A stretch of DNA of 64,000 bases from Epiperipatus broadwayi (GCA_028023455.1 JAQFVV010006231.1:1819478-1883477); one strand, 5' to 3'. Positions 36,376 to 49,520 are shown, counted from the stretch's first letter. A program made the numbers and translations. Notes: generated by a model from the letters alone, not told the origin.

Positions 36376-38700
36376 CTATAAAAAAAATTGACTATTTTTA
36401 AAATTTTATATATAATAAAAAAAAAATTAAACTATATTTGCTTTTTCTGATATTTTTTTAATTTATTCATAAATTACACCTTTACAACCAGTGACACTTT
36501 TATTTAAAACGTCTTGGTTAAGATCAACAAATATACAGATATATATATAACCAATAATTGTGTATATTTAGCATAAGTATAATAATTTAATTACTTTTTT
36601 CTTTTAAATATCCTTAAAACTTCCACTTCACTACATATTCTTAAATGTATGAATAAAGATATCTGAAAAAGACAAATGTCTCTAAAATAATTCTATAATA
36701 AATCTGCACTCTTTGTTGGCTAAGGCCACAATCTCTTACATGTTTTCATCATTTGCTTAGTATTTATGAATATCTAATTATTACAATTTGATTTACTACA
36801 AGTATCAATTTTTCTGCATTCACACTTTCACATTATCCATCTTTGGGTCATGTGACTTTTTCAGACATCTTTGATCATACCTTCGAAGAATGTGCTATAG
36901 ACTGGAAGTTTTAAGATATCTAAAAAAAGATATTACACATAAAAAAAGAGAGATGATTTTGAATTGAATTATTCCATGTACTTATGCTTATTTAAAAAAC
37001 AGATATATCAATCTTTAATTAAGTTTATAATCTCCAACCTAATAAACGATTAATAAAAATCAATAATGTTTTTATCTGAAGTGAATATGTCAAAGTTATG
37101 AATGCAGAAAGGTTTAACAATGTTAAATCAAATTGTAATAATTTAACTATATATATATTTAAACCTAAAGTAATAATTATTTTCATAAGAATTTAAAAAA
37201 TAATTATCAAAACAAAATTATGATTGTTATAGGGGGATGGGGAAGCTTTGAATTTTAATGACTTGATTATTTAGCAAAACTTATGTTTTACTAAAATGAC
37301 CTTAGTTTATTTAATCTTGTATACAACTCATTAACAAAATAATAATAATACAAAACACTAAATACTGTATGAATATTTTTAAAAAAATTAAAGAAAAACA
37401 AAACCATGTAAATTAATAAGCCTAATTAGCATGAGTATTCTTTTTTTATTCTTTTAATGTTTTTTTTTACACAACTAGAGAGAGAAAATTTTCATCTTGC
37501 AATAAAATGTACCCTCCCTTCCCCCATAAGAATTGATCTTGTGATCATTATAACCATCATTACAAAATAAAATTTATAAATTAGTAAATATTTTTCTTTG
37601 CTTGAAATTCTTAATTGATGCTAATTTTTTGTACAATGGCTGTCACTAATTAATTCTTGTCACTTCTCAGATATGTTTTATGATTAGATATTTACTATAT
37701 ACTTAAGTATTACTGTATCAAGGAAATAAATTTCTTCTTTAGTAAATTTAATTTTGAATTGGTTATTATTTAATTTTTTAAAAATAAAATTAATTATTCT
37801 CTTAATAATATAATAAATATAGTAATTATAATACAAATATTAAAAACAATTGGATAAAAAATACTATATTCTGAAATGATATAAAATAAAATAAACTACA
37901 GAATTAAAAGACTGTACAGCTGCAGAAACAAATAATAAAAAATTTGATTATTTAATAAACAATATAAATTCAGATTGACACAATACAAAATAAAATTGGT
38001 GTAGTATAAAAGAAAAATCTAGGATGTTATAAAATCCATAACGACAATCTATGAACGCGGAATATGACACAAGAGAGCTATAAGAAGATACTGTATGACA
38101 AACTCATTATTTATGCATTTTATAAACACTGAATGTAAAATATGTCATGGAGATAATATAAAATCTATTATATATGAAAATCCAAAATTTGATAAAAATA
38201 TTATGAATAACTGATATAAGAGAAAATGCAAACAAATATATATATATCTACATTATATAGTTTTATATCTATATACAAAATAACTTAATTTAAAACAAAA
38301 CCTGGAAAATATGAATATGTGTTCATGTATTTTGAAGTGGGCATGTATATATATATATGAAATGTATTTATATATATATGCATGTGCAATGTCTGTGCAT
38401 AAATATTCAGACATATATATATTTGCAAATTTTTTTTTTATGTGTATACATCCTGAAGATATATATATATATGCATTTGCATATATTGATGTACATATGT
38501 TAAGCACACATGGTTTCAGGCATAGATTGGATATATAAATGTGCATGTTTTTGTTATAACGTAGTTTGCATTTTTAAAAAATATGAATGTGACCAAAATG
38601 ATACTTATCTATTTGTGCACATATGGTTTAATGTTAGGTGTTATTATAAATGAACATATCTATAGGTATTTGGGTAAAACATGAGATGTTTTAAATATGT
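36376..38700. other. AT-rich intron, microsatellite runs
   Basis: Long (TA)n, (AAT)n and poly-A/T runs, notably 38220-38540 with repeated ATATATAT blocks. Open frames on both strands at 38253-38546 are products of those repeats. No gene or RNA seen. Confidence 0.6.
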
Positions 38701-38704
38701 GTAA

Positions 38705-40290
38705 TATAACAGTCGGGGTGATCACAGAGTCTTACCGTATCTGCGCTACAGGGTGCCACCAGGCTATTTGAACCTGGAAAATTTATAGAGTAGGCAGATA
38801 CGCGCTGTTAAAATCTTACATTTACATATATATTTTATTCCGACCGTCAGCCCATGCCACTAGCTCATGGAGATGCAGAGATTTAATATAAAACTTACTT
38901 AAAAGAAATATATTAATATTTAAAAAAGAATGAAATAAGCCACTGCCAGTAATTAACACATAAACATTTATTAACGCACATATAAATAAAATTGGGGAAT
39001 AAAATTTATTATTTTAGATTGGTTATTAATTTTTAAATTTAAATTTTTATTTTAAATAATCCACACACATGAATTTAATAATATTTTATTAGAGTGGCGA
39101 GTATGAATAAACTATATAGATTGCATTTGAAAAGAAAATATTCTATCCCTTATTTAACCTTAGGCCAAAAGTTCACATTCAAACAAATGCCAATCTATCT
39201 GATATATCGATGTATTCAATGCAGCATGAATACGACGGCACAATACTATACTGTCAGGAATGCACATTTGAACAGCACGGTTATAGAAGACATTGACTCT
39301 CGTCCAGTACAGGAATGGTACATCTGTCTGGCGAGAAGAACAATAAAAATAAAAAAACTCCTTCGGAAAGGACTGCATTTTCCATCTTACTATCCCATTC
39401 TATAGGCTAAAGGGGTGATCCAAGGAGCAGGGAATACCATCTGCTTCTGATGGTCGGTGAGAAATGGGACTTATTTTGCCCAAGTGCAGCATATAATATG
39501 ATCCTGCATGTAGCAGATATCATGCTACATTTACTAATTACACTAATATATCCAATCGATTAACCCAATTTAACTACGAAACAAATAACCTAAGATTAAA
39601 CCTCCCTTAATTAATTAATATAACTTTACAGATCTATGCAGCCACTCATGGCTGACTTAAATTTAACATTTATATAATTTAGTCAATAATTAAAAAAAAA
39701 TGGAAATGATTAAATTAGCAAACTCAAATATATAAAATTAAACATTAATAATTGATTTTGAAGTCAGATAAAAGTTCATTTTAAAAATTAGGTTTAGCTT
39801 GTCAAATCTTGATGAAAGTTCTTAAATTATTTTTTTTTAATTTTTCAGTTCATATCTTACAGTAGAAGAGCTCCGGTTCCTGGTGCCAATTCCCACAAAG
39901 TCTTTCATGGAAGACCGGTCTGTTGTTCTGGAAATGGCCTTAGCTGGGTCAATCCTGGTACTATTTAATTGCAGTACCCATATGATTCAGAGTCTGCAAC
40001 AGTACCATTCATAATTCAACAGTCATTTCATTTGAAATAAGTGAGAGAGGGTGAACAGTGCGTCTTATCACCCTTCTCAAAAAAAATCAAGCTGGAACTG
40101 TTTTAATTTGAATATTTTTTCTTTTTATACCAATCGTTTGGATTCACTGAACATGGTTTTCTGTTCCAAATTTTCGTTAAGGTCCGAGCATTGGTTGCTG
40201 CTTCTATTGGACATCTAATTTTTTTTTGTTCTCTTAACTATATCTTTCATCTGACTTTTTTATATAAGATCCCCAAGGGCTAGTTTGCTT
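38705..40290. other. GC-richer island in an intron, origin unknown
   Basis: Base composition rises noticeably in three patches: 38710-38880, 39160-39480 and 39865-40080. A frame of about 100 codons on plus (39094-39405) and one of 72 on minus (39160-39378) overlap in the middle patch; neither resembles a family I know. This could be a decayed retroelement or an inserted processed transcript. No splice pattern fits the anoctamin gene here. Confidence 0.3.
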
Positions 40291-40740
40291 TTTCGTTTAA
40301 TTAAAAAAAACAATAATTTCCATTTTGAAATTACAGGAATTAATTAATACCTGCTTGCATTTTTACTTATGTTACTTTTTACTAAAAATATTTTATATTT
40401 AGATCTTTACCTTTTTTTATAAAAAAGTTTGTTCAAATATTTTTTTTTTTTAAAAAAAATACTTTTAAAGTTTTGCATCTGTGCGAATATACATTTAACA
40501 ACTTTTTAATTTTAGCTTTTAGTTTTTAGTAGAATTTATTTTTATTTATGAACTTGTTTTTATTTTAATTGTCAATTATTGTAACGGCATATATGCACAT
40601 ATAGATTTTTGTGATGCTTAATTATTTATATTTATGAATATGTGTTTGTGTGCAAGTGTGCTTATGTATTCGTGCATGAAGAAATGTGTAAGTGCACATA
40701 TGTTTGTTTTTTTGAGATGAATGAAGGTAAATGATAAAAT

Positions 40741-41100
40741 GGTAGCAACTCTCTCAATACAGTAGTGTTATCCACTGCAAGCCATAGCAATCAATGTATG
40801 CTAGAAGTTTTATGTATCCAAATCCTTATCTGGTGTCTACTCATCCAATATCCCTAAACTAGTTTCTAGCTTATGGCCTACATCAGTGAGGAGCCTTGGA
40901 TCTGAGATCACTGCAACTAGAATTTTGGAATCTAATTTGGGAAGTTTGGATGAGTAGACACTAGATAGGAATTTTGATGCACAAACCTTCAAGTATCTAT
41001 TAATTACTATTATTTTCAATGAGTGGCACAATTGTAGGGAGAGAGTTGCAACAATTTTATCAGTTTGAGTAAGCATAAAAAATGGTGATCATGTGAATGT
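40741..41100. repeat. Diverged copy of the hairpin repeat family with a larger insert
   Basis: It begins GCAACTCTCTCAATACAGTAGTGTTATCC and ends GGGAGAGAGTTGC, then GCATAAAAAATGGTGATCATGT, matching the ends of the 27.8-kb hairpin family. The interior also folds: TATCTGGTGTCTACTCATCC near 40828 faces GGATGAGTAGACACTAGATA near 40948. The whole is a roughly 320-bp foldback. A minus-strand frame of 79 codons inside it looks incidental. Confidence 0.7.
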
Positions 41101-41334
41101 AAATGATTTTAGGAATATTTATGCATAGATTTATGTGTATATACATTTTTAAATTTATTTTGTTTTGTTAAATAATACACTTTCTTTTGTTTTTGTAATT
41201 ATTGTTATTATCTATTACATATATTTAATATTTTATAATTTAAATATTACTATTTGATATGATTTTTTTTATTATTTGTTTTGAATATTACTTTTACAAG
41301 GTATGATAATGATTAGTATATGGCACTGTGTGAT

Positions 41335-41460
41335 ATAATATAGTGGTAGAGTGACAGACTCTAGAGCTCAAGGTCCATAGATTGTGGCCCAGTTCTGCCA
41401 TTTCTGGTACTCAAATTTCTTAAGAACTCTCCAGATACAAACCTTTCAATTATTTTAATA
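41335..41460 (+). repeat. tRNA-derived SINE-like repeat
   Basis: AGTGGTAGAGTGACAGACTC resembles a pol III A box region. GGTCCATAGATTGTGGCCC sits where a B box would be, at a tRNA-like spacing. A tail CTGGTACTCAAATTTCTT follows. It is diverged and its exact ends are uncertain. Confidence 0.45.
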
Positions 41461-41578
41461 TTTATGATTATATAAAATACAATCACTAGAGGACTCTGTA
41501 ATCTTTCTAATGAAAATTATAATCAAACTGTATTTAAATTATTTTTATAAATAATTACACTATTATATATCAAAATAC

Positions 41579-41634
41579 CTCATGAAGTGGATATGCAGCA
41601 GTGTAAGCTCCTTCATTTAACAATCTTCTAATAC
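41579..41634 (-). CDS. Anoctamin exon 3: G-I-R-R-L-L / A-A-Y-P-L-H motif
   Basis: A 56-nt micro-exon, acceptor TTTTTTAG and donor GTATTT. It completes the glycine codon from exon 2 and reads GIRRLLNEGAYTAAYPLHE, ending in phase 0. The RLL-EG-YTAAYPLH block is one of the best conserved anoctamin segments. The exon is flanked at about 41.34 kb (plus) and 43.08 kb (minus) by tRNA-derived SINE-like repeats in opposite orientation. The exon is short and the donor +5/+6 positions are weak (GTATTT), so inclusion may depend on other signals. Confidence 0.95.
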
Positions 41635-43009
41635 CTAAAAAACATATTACAAAAATACACATAAATCTATATGCAAATTGCATGTAAATATATATGTTAA
41701 ATGTTTCTTTAGATTTTATAATGTGTTTCTTTCTAAAGTATCATAACTAGTAATATTTTCCATTTAAGATAGTCTAAAATTCTTAGTTTTTGTTACTACT
41801 GTATTCAACTTTGTATTAAAAACAAAAAGATTACCAAAAAAATTATCATAATTCTATTTATTCTTTGAAAATATTTTATTCTGATTTTACTGACCATATT
41901 AAATGCACCACTGTTAATGTATACAGTTAAACTAACTCTAGGAAAAGTAAACAAAAAAAGAAATAGACAAAAATATACAAAAATTGCAGATAAAACATTC
42001 TGTGAAATCCAAATACATCTCACACTAATGCTTTAATTTTTCATTTGACATCATGCATTAATGAATGTAAACTTATTCTGGAGCATACTTCTTTCTGCAT
42101 TATTTCTAAATCTTGCATAATTGTAACAGTTTACTGTATTCTCTCCTTAATCATATCTTCAACAATGAATGCAATCAATTCTGTTCCTCTTCAATCCTAC
42201 CTCTATAAAGAGCTTTTTAATGTCGATAAGATCTACAAGCTCCATAAAATGATACTTAGATGACCGTAAAGTAATTTAATAAAGCACTTTTATATGTTTA
42301 TTCTCTGTGCTTCATATTTCTAATATAACTGTACATTCAATATTATCAGGATCCAGTAAACTTAAATGAAATTTTTTCACTGCCTTTTATTTCATTGATA
42401 GGTAGTTTATATTGTGTATCCATGCATCAAATTTGAGAGAATAATAGATTTATGTACAAATAATTTCATTGAAGTAGTTATAACACTCTGATGAAATATG
42501 ATGTCTTACAAGAAAAACTGCCTTTGTATCTAAAAAACTGCACAGACATTTAAACTTATTCATATATTCAAATTTATAATCATCCAAGCCAAAAATAACT
42601 GAAGATTTTTTTTCTCATTGTTTGTTGTGGATTGCCCAAGTTTTCTGAAAATTAATCATTAAGATAATGACTACATAAAACAATTCACAAACCACAAATA
42701 CCTCATACACCAAACATTGATCTTTTAGTTTGTTTATTTCATATCTTGTAATGCTGTCTTTTAATATTTTCGATAACACAGTGGTCTTTCCGAAAAACTC
42801 GAAAACCTTCTAAAACATTAAGAACATTCTGCAGATCATCTTTTGAGTTGGTGAGTAGCACAATCATTATCACACTATAAATCTAGAATCCAAAAAGTTC
42901 TTACTTTTGTTTAGTCATTTGACATTTTTAAAAAAATACTATCAAACCTATATCATACTTTAATGGTTGAGTCACAAGATCAGTAAAAAATAAATTCTAA
43001 GTCTTATTG

Positions 43010-43110
43010 TAATCTCAAAGAAATTTCAAGATTTGCCAGACCTAGATTTGAACTCCTGGTCTTGACATGGCAGTAAAATGTGCTACCATTTTCTTACAAA
43101 AACCTTCCTG
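43010..43110 (-). repeat. tRNA-derived SINE-like repeat, opposite orientation
   Basis: On the minus strand: AATGGTAGCACATTTTACTG (A-box-like), CCAGGAGTTCAAATCTAGGT (B-box-like GTTCAAATC), then TCTGGCAAATCTTGAAATTTC. The tail resembles that of the element at 41.34 kb. The two lie in opposite orientation around the 56-nt anoctamin exon 3. Confidence 0.55.
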
Positions 43111-43230
43111 GTGTAATAAGTAAAATTATTTATTAAGAAAACAATACATTTTTAAATAGCTAAAAAATGATTGAAAATTTTCATAAATTTTAATTAAATA
43201 TAATAATAACAACAAAAAAAATATTCTTAC

Positions 43231-43349
43231 CGAAAGCAAAATCGTCATTTGGGTTTGTACTGAAGCGTTTTCTCCTCAGAATAAAATCGACTATTTGACT
43301 ACGGATTGCTGGTGGAAAGAAATCTTCTCTTTTCTTTGGAATTGCAAAT
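43231..43349 (-). CDS. Anoctamin exon 2: FF-x-x-A-x-R-S motif
   Basis: 119 nt, acceptor CATTGTAG, donor GTAAG. With the two bases carried from the previous exon it reads LFAIPKKREDFFPPAIRSQ followed by IVDFILRRKRFS, ending in the first base of a glycine codon. The FF-PPAIRSQIV-ILRR pattern is a conserved signature of the anoctamin dimerisation domain, where it forms part of the cytosolic N-terminal fold. The intron upstream is about 6.2 kb and holds the RTE-like LINE and the duplicated repeat with the hammerhead-like motif. The phase match on both sides is strong evidence that this is a real exon and not a processed copy. Confidence 0.95.
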
Positions 43350-45280
43350 CTACAATGTTAAAATAAAATAAATACAAGTCATTCTAAGTTTGTGCTTATA
43401 AAAGTATTTTTGTTATTTAAGTTATTTTTGTAACTGGAAGTGGGAATAAAAATATCTCTGGAAAAATATTTCAATCATGACAATAAATGTGTTTTAAATA
43501 GTTACAGATCAAAATATAATTTTAATAGAATTGTAGCACTGGTAACTATTTCCCCCTATTTAAAAACCATATTCAAAGTTAGATTTGCTTTGCTGGCCAT
43601 TCTGGATGATTAAAGATATATATATATATACAACTATGTTAAAACAATGATAAACTACAACCAAAAAAAAATCAAATATTTTTTGATCTTCACACTTTAG
43701 TATTTAGTCAAAAAATTAAATATTAGCATCCCCTCAATATCTTAATATGTACAAAACAAAATTTCTGTTGTCACTAATTTTTTTTAAAATGTTTGTTAAA
43801 TTATTTATTTAATAAAATTTTAGCTTAGAAAATAATGAAATACAAGAGTCTTTTTTTATTTCTTTATTAATCTGAATATGATTCTTAAAACACTTAAGCA
43901 CTTGATTTTTAATTGTTGATAATAAGTTTTCAGCATTAAAGATATAATTTCTACCAAGTCTTCGGCAAATTAAATTTGAATGACAGCCATATAATGTACA
44001 TTGTAAATCAATCTGTGCAGATAAAAATTATTCATAAGCCAGATTATAACTTGAGTTTTAACATAGTGACAACATTAAGTTCTGTTTCATACTAATGTTA
44101 ACATCTTGTGCAGTTTATCTCTGCGAGTAAAAAAAAACATTTAGTTTAGTCAACTGAATGAAGACCAATTGACTACTTGAGTGCTCAAATATCAAAGTAA
44201 TTCATCAGGTAATTACACCATAGCATAGTATTATATGATATTTTGTTAGACATTTTGTAAATAATATATGTAACATTTATAGAATCAAATCATAGGTAAT
44301 AATTAGAATATTAAGATCTGATGTAAACAAGTATAAAAACAGGAGAATGGAAATAAAAAGACAGTCTCACAATTACAAAATTTTTTTTATTATGTTATAA
44401 TAATTTACTTTATAAAAAAAACCCAAATATGGTATTATTATGATAAAACCATTAAAAAAGAAAACAAGTCCAGGATGATTTGAGATCATTTATGCAAATT
44501 TCTATGCATCCATAAGAAATAATGATTATTAATTCAGACATCATAATAACACTGACAACATACTATTAATTAGAGAATATCTTCATTCCAATAAATTATG
44601 CATTTAGTTCTTTTTAGTCATAATTTTTTTTTTTGATTTACAACAAGTTATTAGATTTAAATCAAATATTTTTTTATTAACAATTATTTTGTTTTCATAC
44701 ATTTTTAAATCAACAGTATAATTTCTTATATCTAATAAATATAGATATCATTAATAGTTTTAACAAGGCTGTAAACCTTAGCAATGAGCAATCGAAAAAA
44801 TCGTCACTAGGGACCTCTGTAGGTCTTTAAAACACATGCTTAGTAAAAGGAAAAAAAGGACAGAGCAAAAAAAATCTATGAACACAATATATATATATAT
44901 CTTTAGTCTGGCTTTATCTGAACTTTTAAATACAAATCTATTTTAATTTTAAAATATAGACATAAACAGATTATAAATAGACTGATTTTAAAAATAGTCA
45001 AATAGAGAATACAAATGAACTAAAATTAAAAATAAGTAAAAGAAAGAAAACAACATTGAGGAAATTTTTGATACATCAAAGAAGCAAAATTAATCAACTT
45101 TCAGAAAAATAGGAAAAACAGAACTGTATTCAATATTTTTAACAATGATTTTTGTTGTTGTCTTAATCTGTATACATAATTTAAAATTAAGATGTTTTGT
45201 ATGTATATATAATAAATACAGTATGCACATATTTGTACATATGCAAAATATTCAGAGATACAATCTTTTTCAATCACTAA
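43350..45280. other. AT-rich intron, nothing recognised
   Basis: Intron 1 sequence upstream of exon 2 on the minus strand. Poly-A/T and (TA)n runs only; no frame or RNA gene supported. Confidence 0.6.
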
Positions 45281-45289
45281 TATTTCAGT

Positions 45290-45960
45290 AATGTAATTTT
45301 CACTACATCATAAGTGAAAGAGATTGTAGTCTGGACTAACTGATGAGTACTGGTTCGGCACTAAATGTCTATTCTGGAAATCAGGTCTTTGTCACATGGC
45401 TTTGCTCACATGTTTATGATTACATCTCTCTACAAGGTATTAAAAGTCGATAGAATCCAGTCATAACATTGCGTGAGAGTGGTGCAATGAAAATTACACT
45501 ACAGAAATAATATACATCATTAGATAATCTCTAGTCTAATGAATGACTAATAAAAGTTATTAATATATTTTCATTAAATAATGTGTGTCAAAGTTGTGAG
45601 TGCTGCCCATTTGACACTTATCAATTAAATTGCAGTAATTTGCTATGCTATCTATATACATTTATACTAAACAATATTGCAAGAGATTGCAGTCTGGACT
45701 AACTGATGAGTGTTGGTTCAGCATTAAATGTGCATCTTGGTGATCCTAGATCTTTTTCACATGCCTTTGGTTACATGATTATGATTACATCCCTCCATAA
45801 GGTGTTAAAAGACAACACAATCCAGTCGCTACCTTACATGAGAGTAGTGTAGTGAAAATTACACTGCAGAAATGTTATTCATTATTGGATAATCTTTATC
45901 TAATGAATGACTAATAAAAATTATTAATATACTTTTCAATCACTGTGTGGTAAAAGCATG
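45290..45960 (+). repeat. Two diverged direct copies of a ~370-bp repeat with a hammerhead-like core
   Basis: Copies start near 45319 and 45681. Shared blocks in order include GAGATTG-AGTCTGGACTAA, CTGATGAG, ATGATTACATC-CTC, ATCCAGTC, GTGAAAATTACACT-CAGAAAT and TCTAATGAATGACTAATAAA. After CTGATGA each copy has a short hairpin (GTaCT-GGTTC-GGCAC and GTGtT-GGTTC-AGCAt). Their consensus would be a perfect 5-bp stem, followed by TAAA. The layout mimics a hammerhead ribozyme core, but the required GAAA is TAAA in both. No coding capacity. Confidence 0.6.
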
Positions 45961-46329
45961 CTAAGCCTCACAGTGTTAATGTCCAAACTGCTAAGCAAAC
46001 CAAAGTGAATTATTTTGTCTGTGACTGAAGAATTTATTAGAAATGAATTTAGACTATAACAAATGTAAGAATAAAAGTATTAGAAATTTGCATGCATTTT
46101 GAAATACTATGTAATAATATTCAGAGCTATGATCTCTCTCAATCACTATATGATAAATAATATACTAAATCTCATAGTGAGTTTTGGGAATATTAAGTTA
46201 AGTCAAGTTCATTTAAATGCTATTTAGCTTTGAAATAAATATTATATCATTCTCATATTTGTTATTATTTAATTTTGCTTCCATACAAGTCCTTTTGTTT
46301 GGTTGGTGGTTTGGACATTAATATTTATT

Positions 46330-48640
46330 AAAGATTTCAATTAATACAGGGATTGGGAGAGATCCCAGCTCTAAATATATTGCATATTTCACACTATAAA
46401 CTTTTAATATATAATGCATATCATTATCATTATTTTCAACCATTATCAATCCACTGGATAAGAATCTCTTCAATTTTGATCCACTTTCTCTGATCTCTAA
46501 CCACTTTTTTCTATAACTCACCAGCAATCTTCCTTATTTCAACCATCCATCTCACATGTAAGATTTTTTTCTTGAGCTTTTACAATCTCTTTGGATTTAA
46601 TTTAAGACTTCAATTGCTCATCTATTATTATCTCTACTAGCAATATAATCCAGTGCAGTTTGATTTCAATTTCTTAATTCTTTCAATAATGTCATGATAC
46701 CTGTTTGTTCTCTATCATGTACTTTGTTTTCAATACTTTTTTGATACTCCTAACATACATTTCTCCACATTTAATGAAGTTATCTGAAGTTTCTAAATTT
46801 GGTCTTTTGTTAAGTTTCAGATCCATAAGGAAAAACTGAAAAATACACATGGTTAAAAAAAAATCTTTCTTTTCAAGCACATAAGCACATTTCATTTTAT
46901 TATTAAATTATTTCTAAAATCACTCCTTCCAAGTTTAATTTTATTATTAATTTCATCTATTATGTATTCATCTTCATTAATAGTTTGATCAAGGCATTTG
47001 TAGTTGTCAATTTCTTCTAATTCATGATTATCAATCTTTATTTTCATCTTCTGAGAAAATTCATTGAACACTACTTTATTCTTATCATTTATCTTTATTA
47101 AATTGATAATTCTTGCAATATTTCCTGAAGCTCTGAAGCATTATTTGCAAAAACTAAAAGACTAAAAATATTTATCTGATTTTATTTTTATTCACTCCCC
47201 ATTTTAATCTACAAAATATTTCTTGTAAAACTTCTAGAAAAAGTTCTGAAGATATGGAATCATCCTGGTACATCCATCTTGATGTTAATCTCCTTACTGT
47301 TATTATGTAATCTAATCATTGCTGTAGCTGATAAATATTCTTCAATATATGACAATATCCCATATCTATGTCTTGATGAACCAATGCTTCAGTCGCTATA
47401 CAAATGCTTATAGAATCAAATACCTTTTCATAATCTAGAAATCCAAAAAAATGGCAGCTCATATTCATTGATCATTTTTCTAATTTCTCTCAATATTTGC
47501 ATATAATTTAATATGCTAAAACCATTTTTAAATCCAGATGTTATTATAGATAAGTGTAATTATCTTTGCAAAGATTTTGTATAGAATTGATAGATCTGTA
47601 ACTTCTAATATCTTCTTTATAACCTTTTATAAATATCAATGCCACTTTTGCATTCTTCCAATCACCTGATACATCTTTATCATTTAGACATTTAGTGTAT
47701 GATTTTTCCAACAATTTTTCTATTTATTCACCTGCTTCTTTTAAGATAGCAATTGTCATTTTTCATGAATTTTTCCCCTTTTTATAGAATCATTTAAGAT
47801 AATTAGCAATTTAAAAGATGTAATAATTTAAAAAGATACTTTATTTTCTTGTTTTTTATTACTGTATAATTTTTTATAGAACTTTTTCACATCTTTCATG
47901 GTGTCATCTCTCATTTTAATAATGGTTCTATCTTTTCTTCTTATTGCAGAAATAACTTTCCTTTCAATAACAAGTTGTTGTTTTACACTCTTGAGACTTT
48001 TATTCTCTTCCATAGATCTTCTTGCTAATTCATAATTATATTTTCCTATATCATTATTAACTCTTTTCATACCATTTTACAAAATTCTAGATATTCAATT
48101 CTTCTTAATATGTCATTTTTATATATTTTCATATTCCTTCTTTTCTTTATACATTGTCTTGTCTCAGTAGAAAATTTGCTGGTAAATCTTTTTTTTTTGT
48201 ACCAGTTATCTTTCTTGCAATTCTTACTAGTATAATAGTTATCCTTTTATTAATTTTATTCAAGTCTGAATCGTTTTCAAAATCTATTAATATTTTAAAA
48301 CGATTTGTAAGTTCTAATTTAAATTCATTGGAATATTTTTGAAGGTTAGGAATATCAACTATTAATATTATTTTTCTTAACAGTTTTCATATCTTTAATT
48401 CTGCATTATCAAGTATCTACCATCTCACTGTATGATAATTAGTCAAAATATAATCTAATTCTGTTATATCTTCAATTGGATGCTTGTATGTCCACTTCAG
48501 TTTAGCATTTTTCTTAAAGAAAGAATTCATAATACATATATAGCTTTTTTTTTCCCCTGTGAACTCCACAAGTCCTTGTCCTTTCTTATTTCTATCATAA
48601 CCAAATGTATCCACAACAAACATTTTATTTTTATCGATTA
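46330..48640 (-). mobile_element. Decayed RTE-like LINE with endonuclease and reverse transcriptase
   Basis: On the minus strand, from right to left, 48623-48417 encodes the end of an APE-type endonuclease (GYDRNKKGQGLVEF, KLKWTYKHP, ELDYIL). 48070-47828 is the helical linker before RT. 47560-47160 is the RT: TSGFKNGFS, then MINEYELPFF, FLDYEKVFDSI, a DDSISSELF segment where GVRQGD-ISPKLF is expected, and FANNASELQEIL in place of the FADD box. 46895-46500 is the C-terminal region. FIDYEKAFDS plus the RGVRQGD-SPKLF order is typical of RTE-type and related LINEs. Stops and the FANN change mean it is dead. Confidence 0.75.
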
Positions 48641-48649
48641 ATTATTTCT

Positions 48650-49520
48650 TCACTTACCGATAACAATTATGTAACCCCGGTTATTTTACATTAAAGTTTG
48701 CTCCTCTTATAAATATACAGCTGCAGGTAGCAGACAAAAACTATACTCATGTTCTACAAGATGCATTTCAAACAAACTCTATATAGTTTTTTCAAATTCA
48801 ATATACTTCTATTTTTATTTATTGATGTTTAAATGTATATATAATAGAAATATTTATATATTCTCAATAAAAAAGAGAGAATATTTACTTGTTGTTTTTT
48901 TTTGTTGTAAATATTCAATAAAAATAAAAAAGCTTGAATAAAATGTAATAAAGTATTAAAATATAATAAAGTTAAGAGATTTATTAAAAAGATTGATAAA
49001 TACTAACACATATAATATTATTTAGAATAAAATTGTAATATTAATCATAAATATATATATTTATATAATTACCTCATTATCTCAGTATTAAATATATTAG
49101 AAGTAAATTTTCCTAAATAATAGGAATATCATTAAATCATCCAGGATACAGTTATTCAGAAAATATATCACATATTATGTAAAACATCATTAGTAACAAT
49201 AAAGAATTGTAAAACACTTAATACTTTATTTGCATAGAGAGAGAAACAAGACACAAGTAGGTAAAAGCAAATAAATTAGATATTATTAAAATCATTGGTT
49301 ATATTTTAAAAAAGTAAAAACTAAGACAATTCAATAAAAGATAGCTTTGTTTTATGGCTAATTGATCTATATTGAGCAAAATTGAAATTAAAGTGATCCA
49401 ATGAATGATCATTTATTCTTAAAACAACATTAGGCTCTCATTTCCTCAAACGTAACTAATACTTATTTTTATTTTTCTTAATTTTTACAAATACCCAAAT
49501 TATAACAAGTAGTTCAAACT
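48650..49520. other. AT-rich intron, nothing recognised
   Basis: Sequence between the RTE-like LINE and anoctamin exon 1. No frame or repeat boundary seen. Confidence 0.5.

Noticed and set aside
38253-38546. Open frames on both strands rich in Tyr and Ile
   Set aside because: They arise from (TA)n microsatellite; both strands are open for the same trivial reason.
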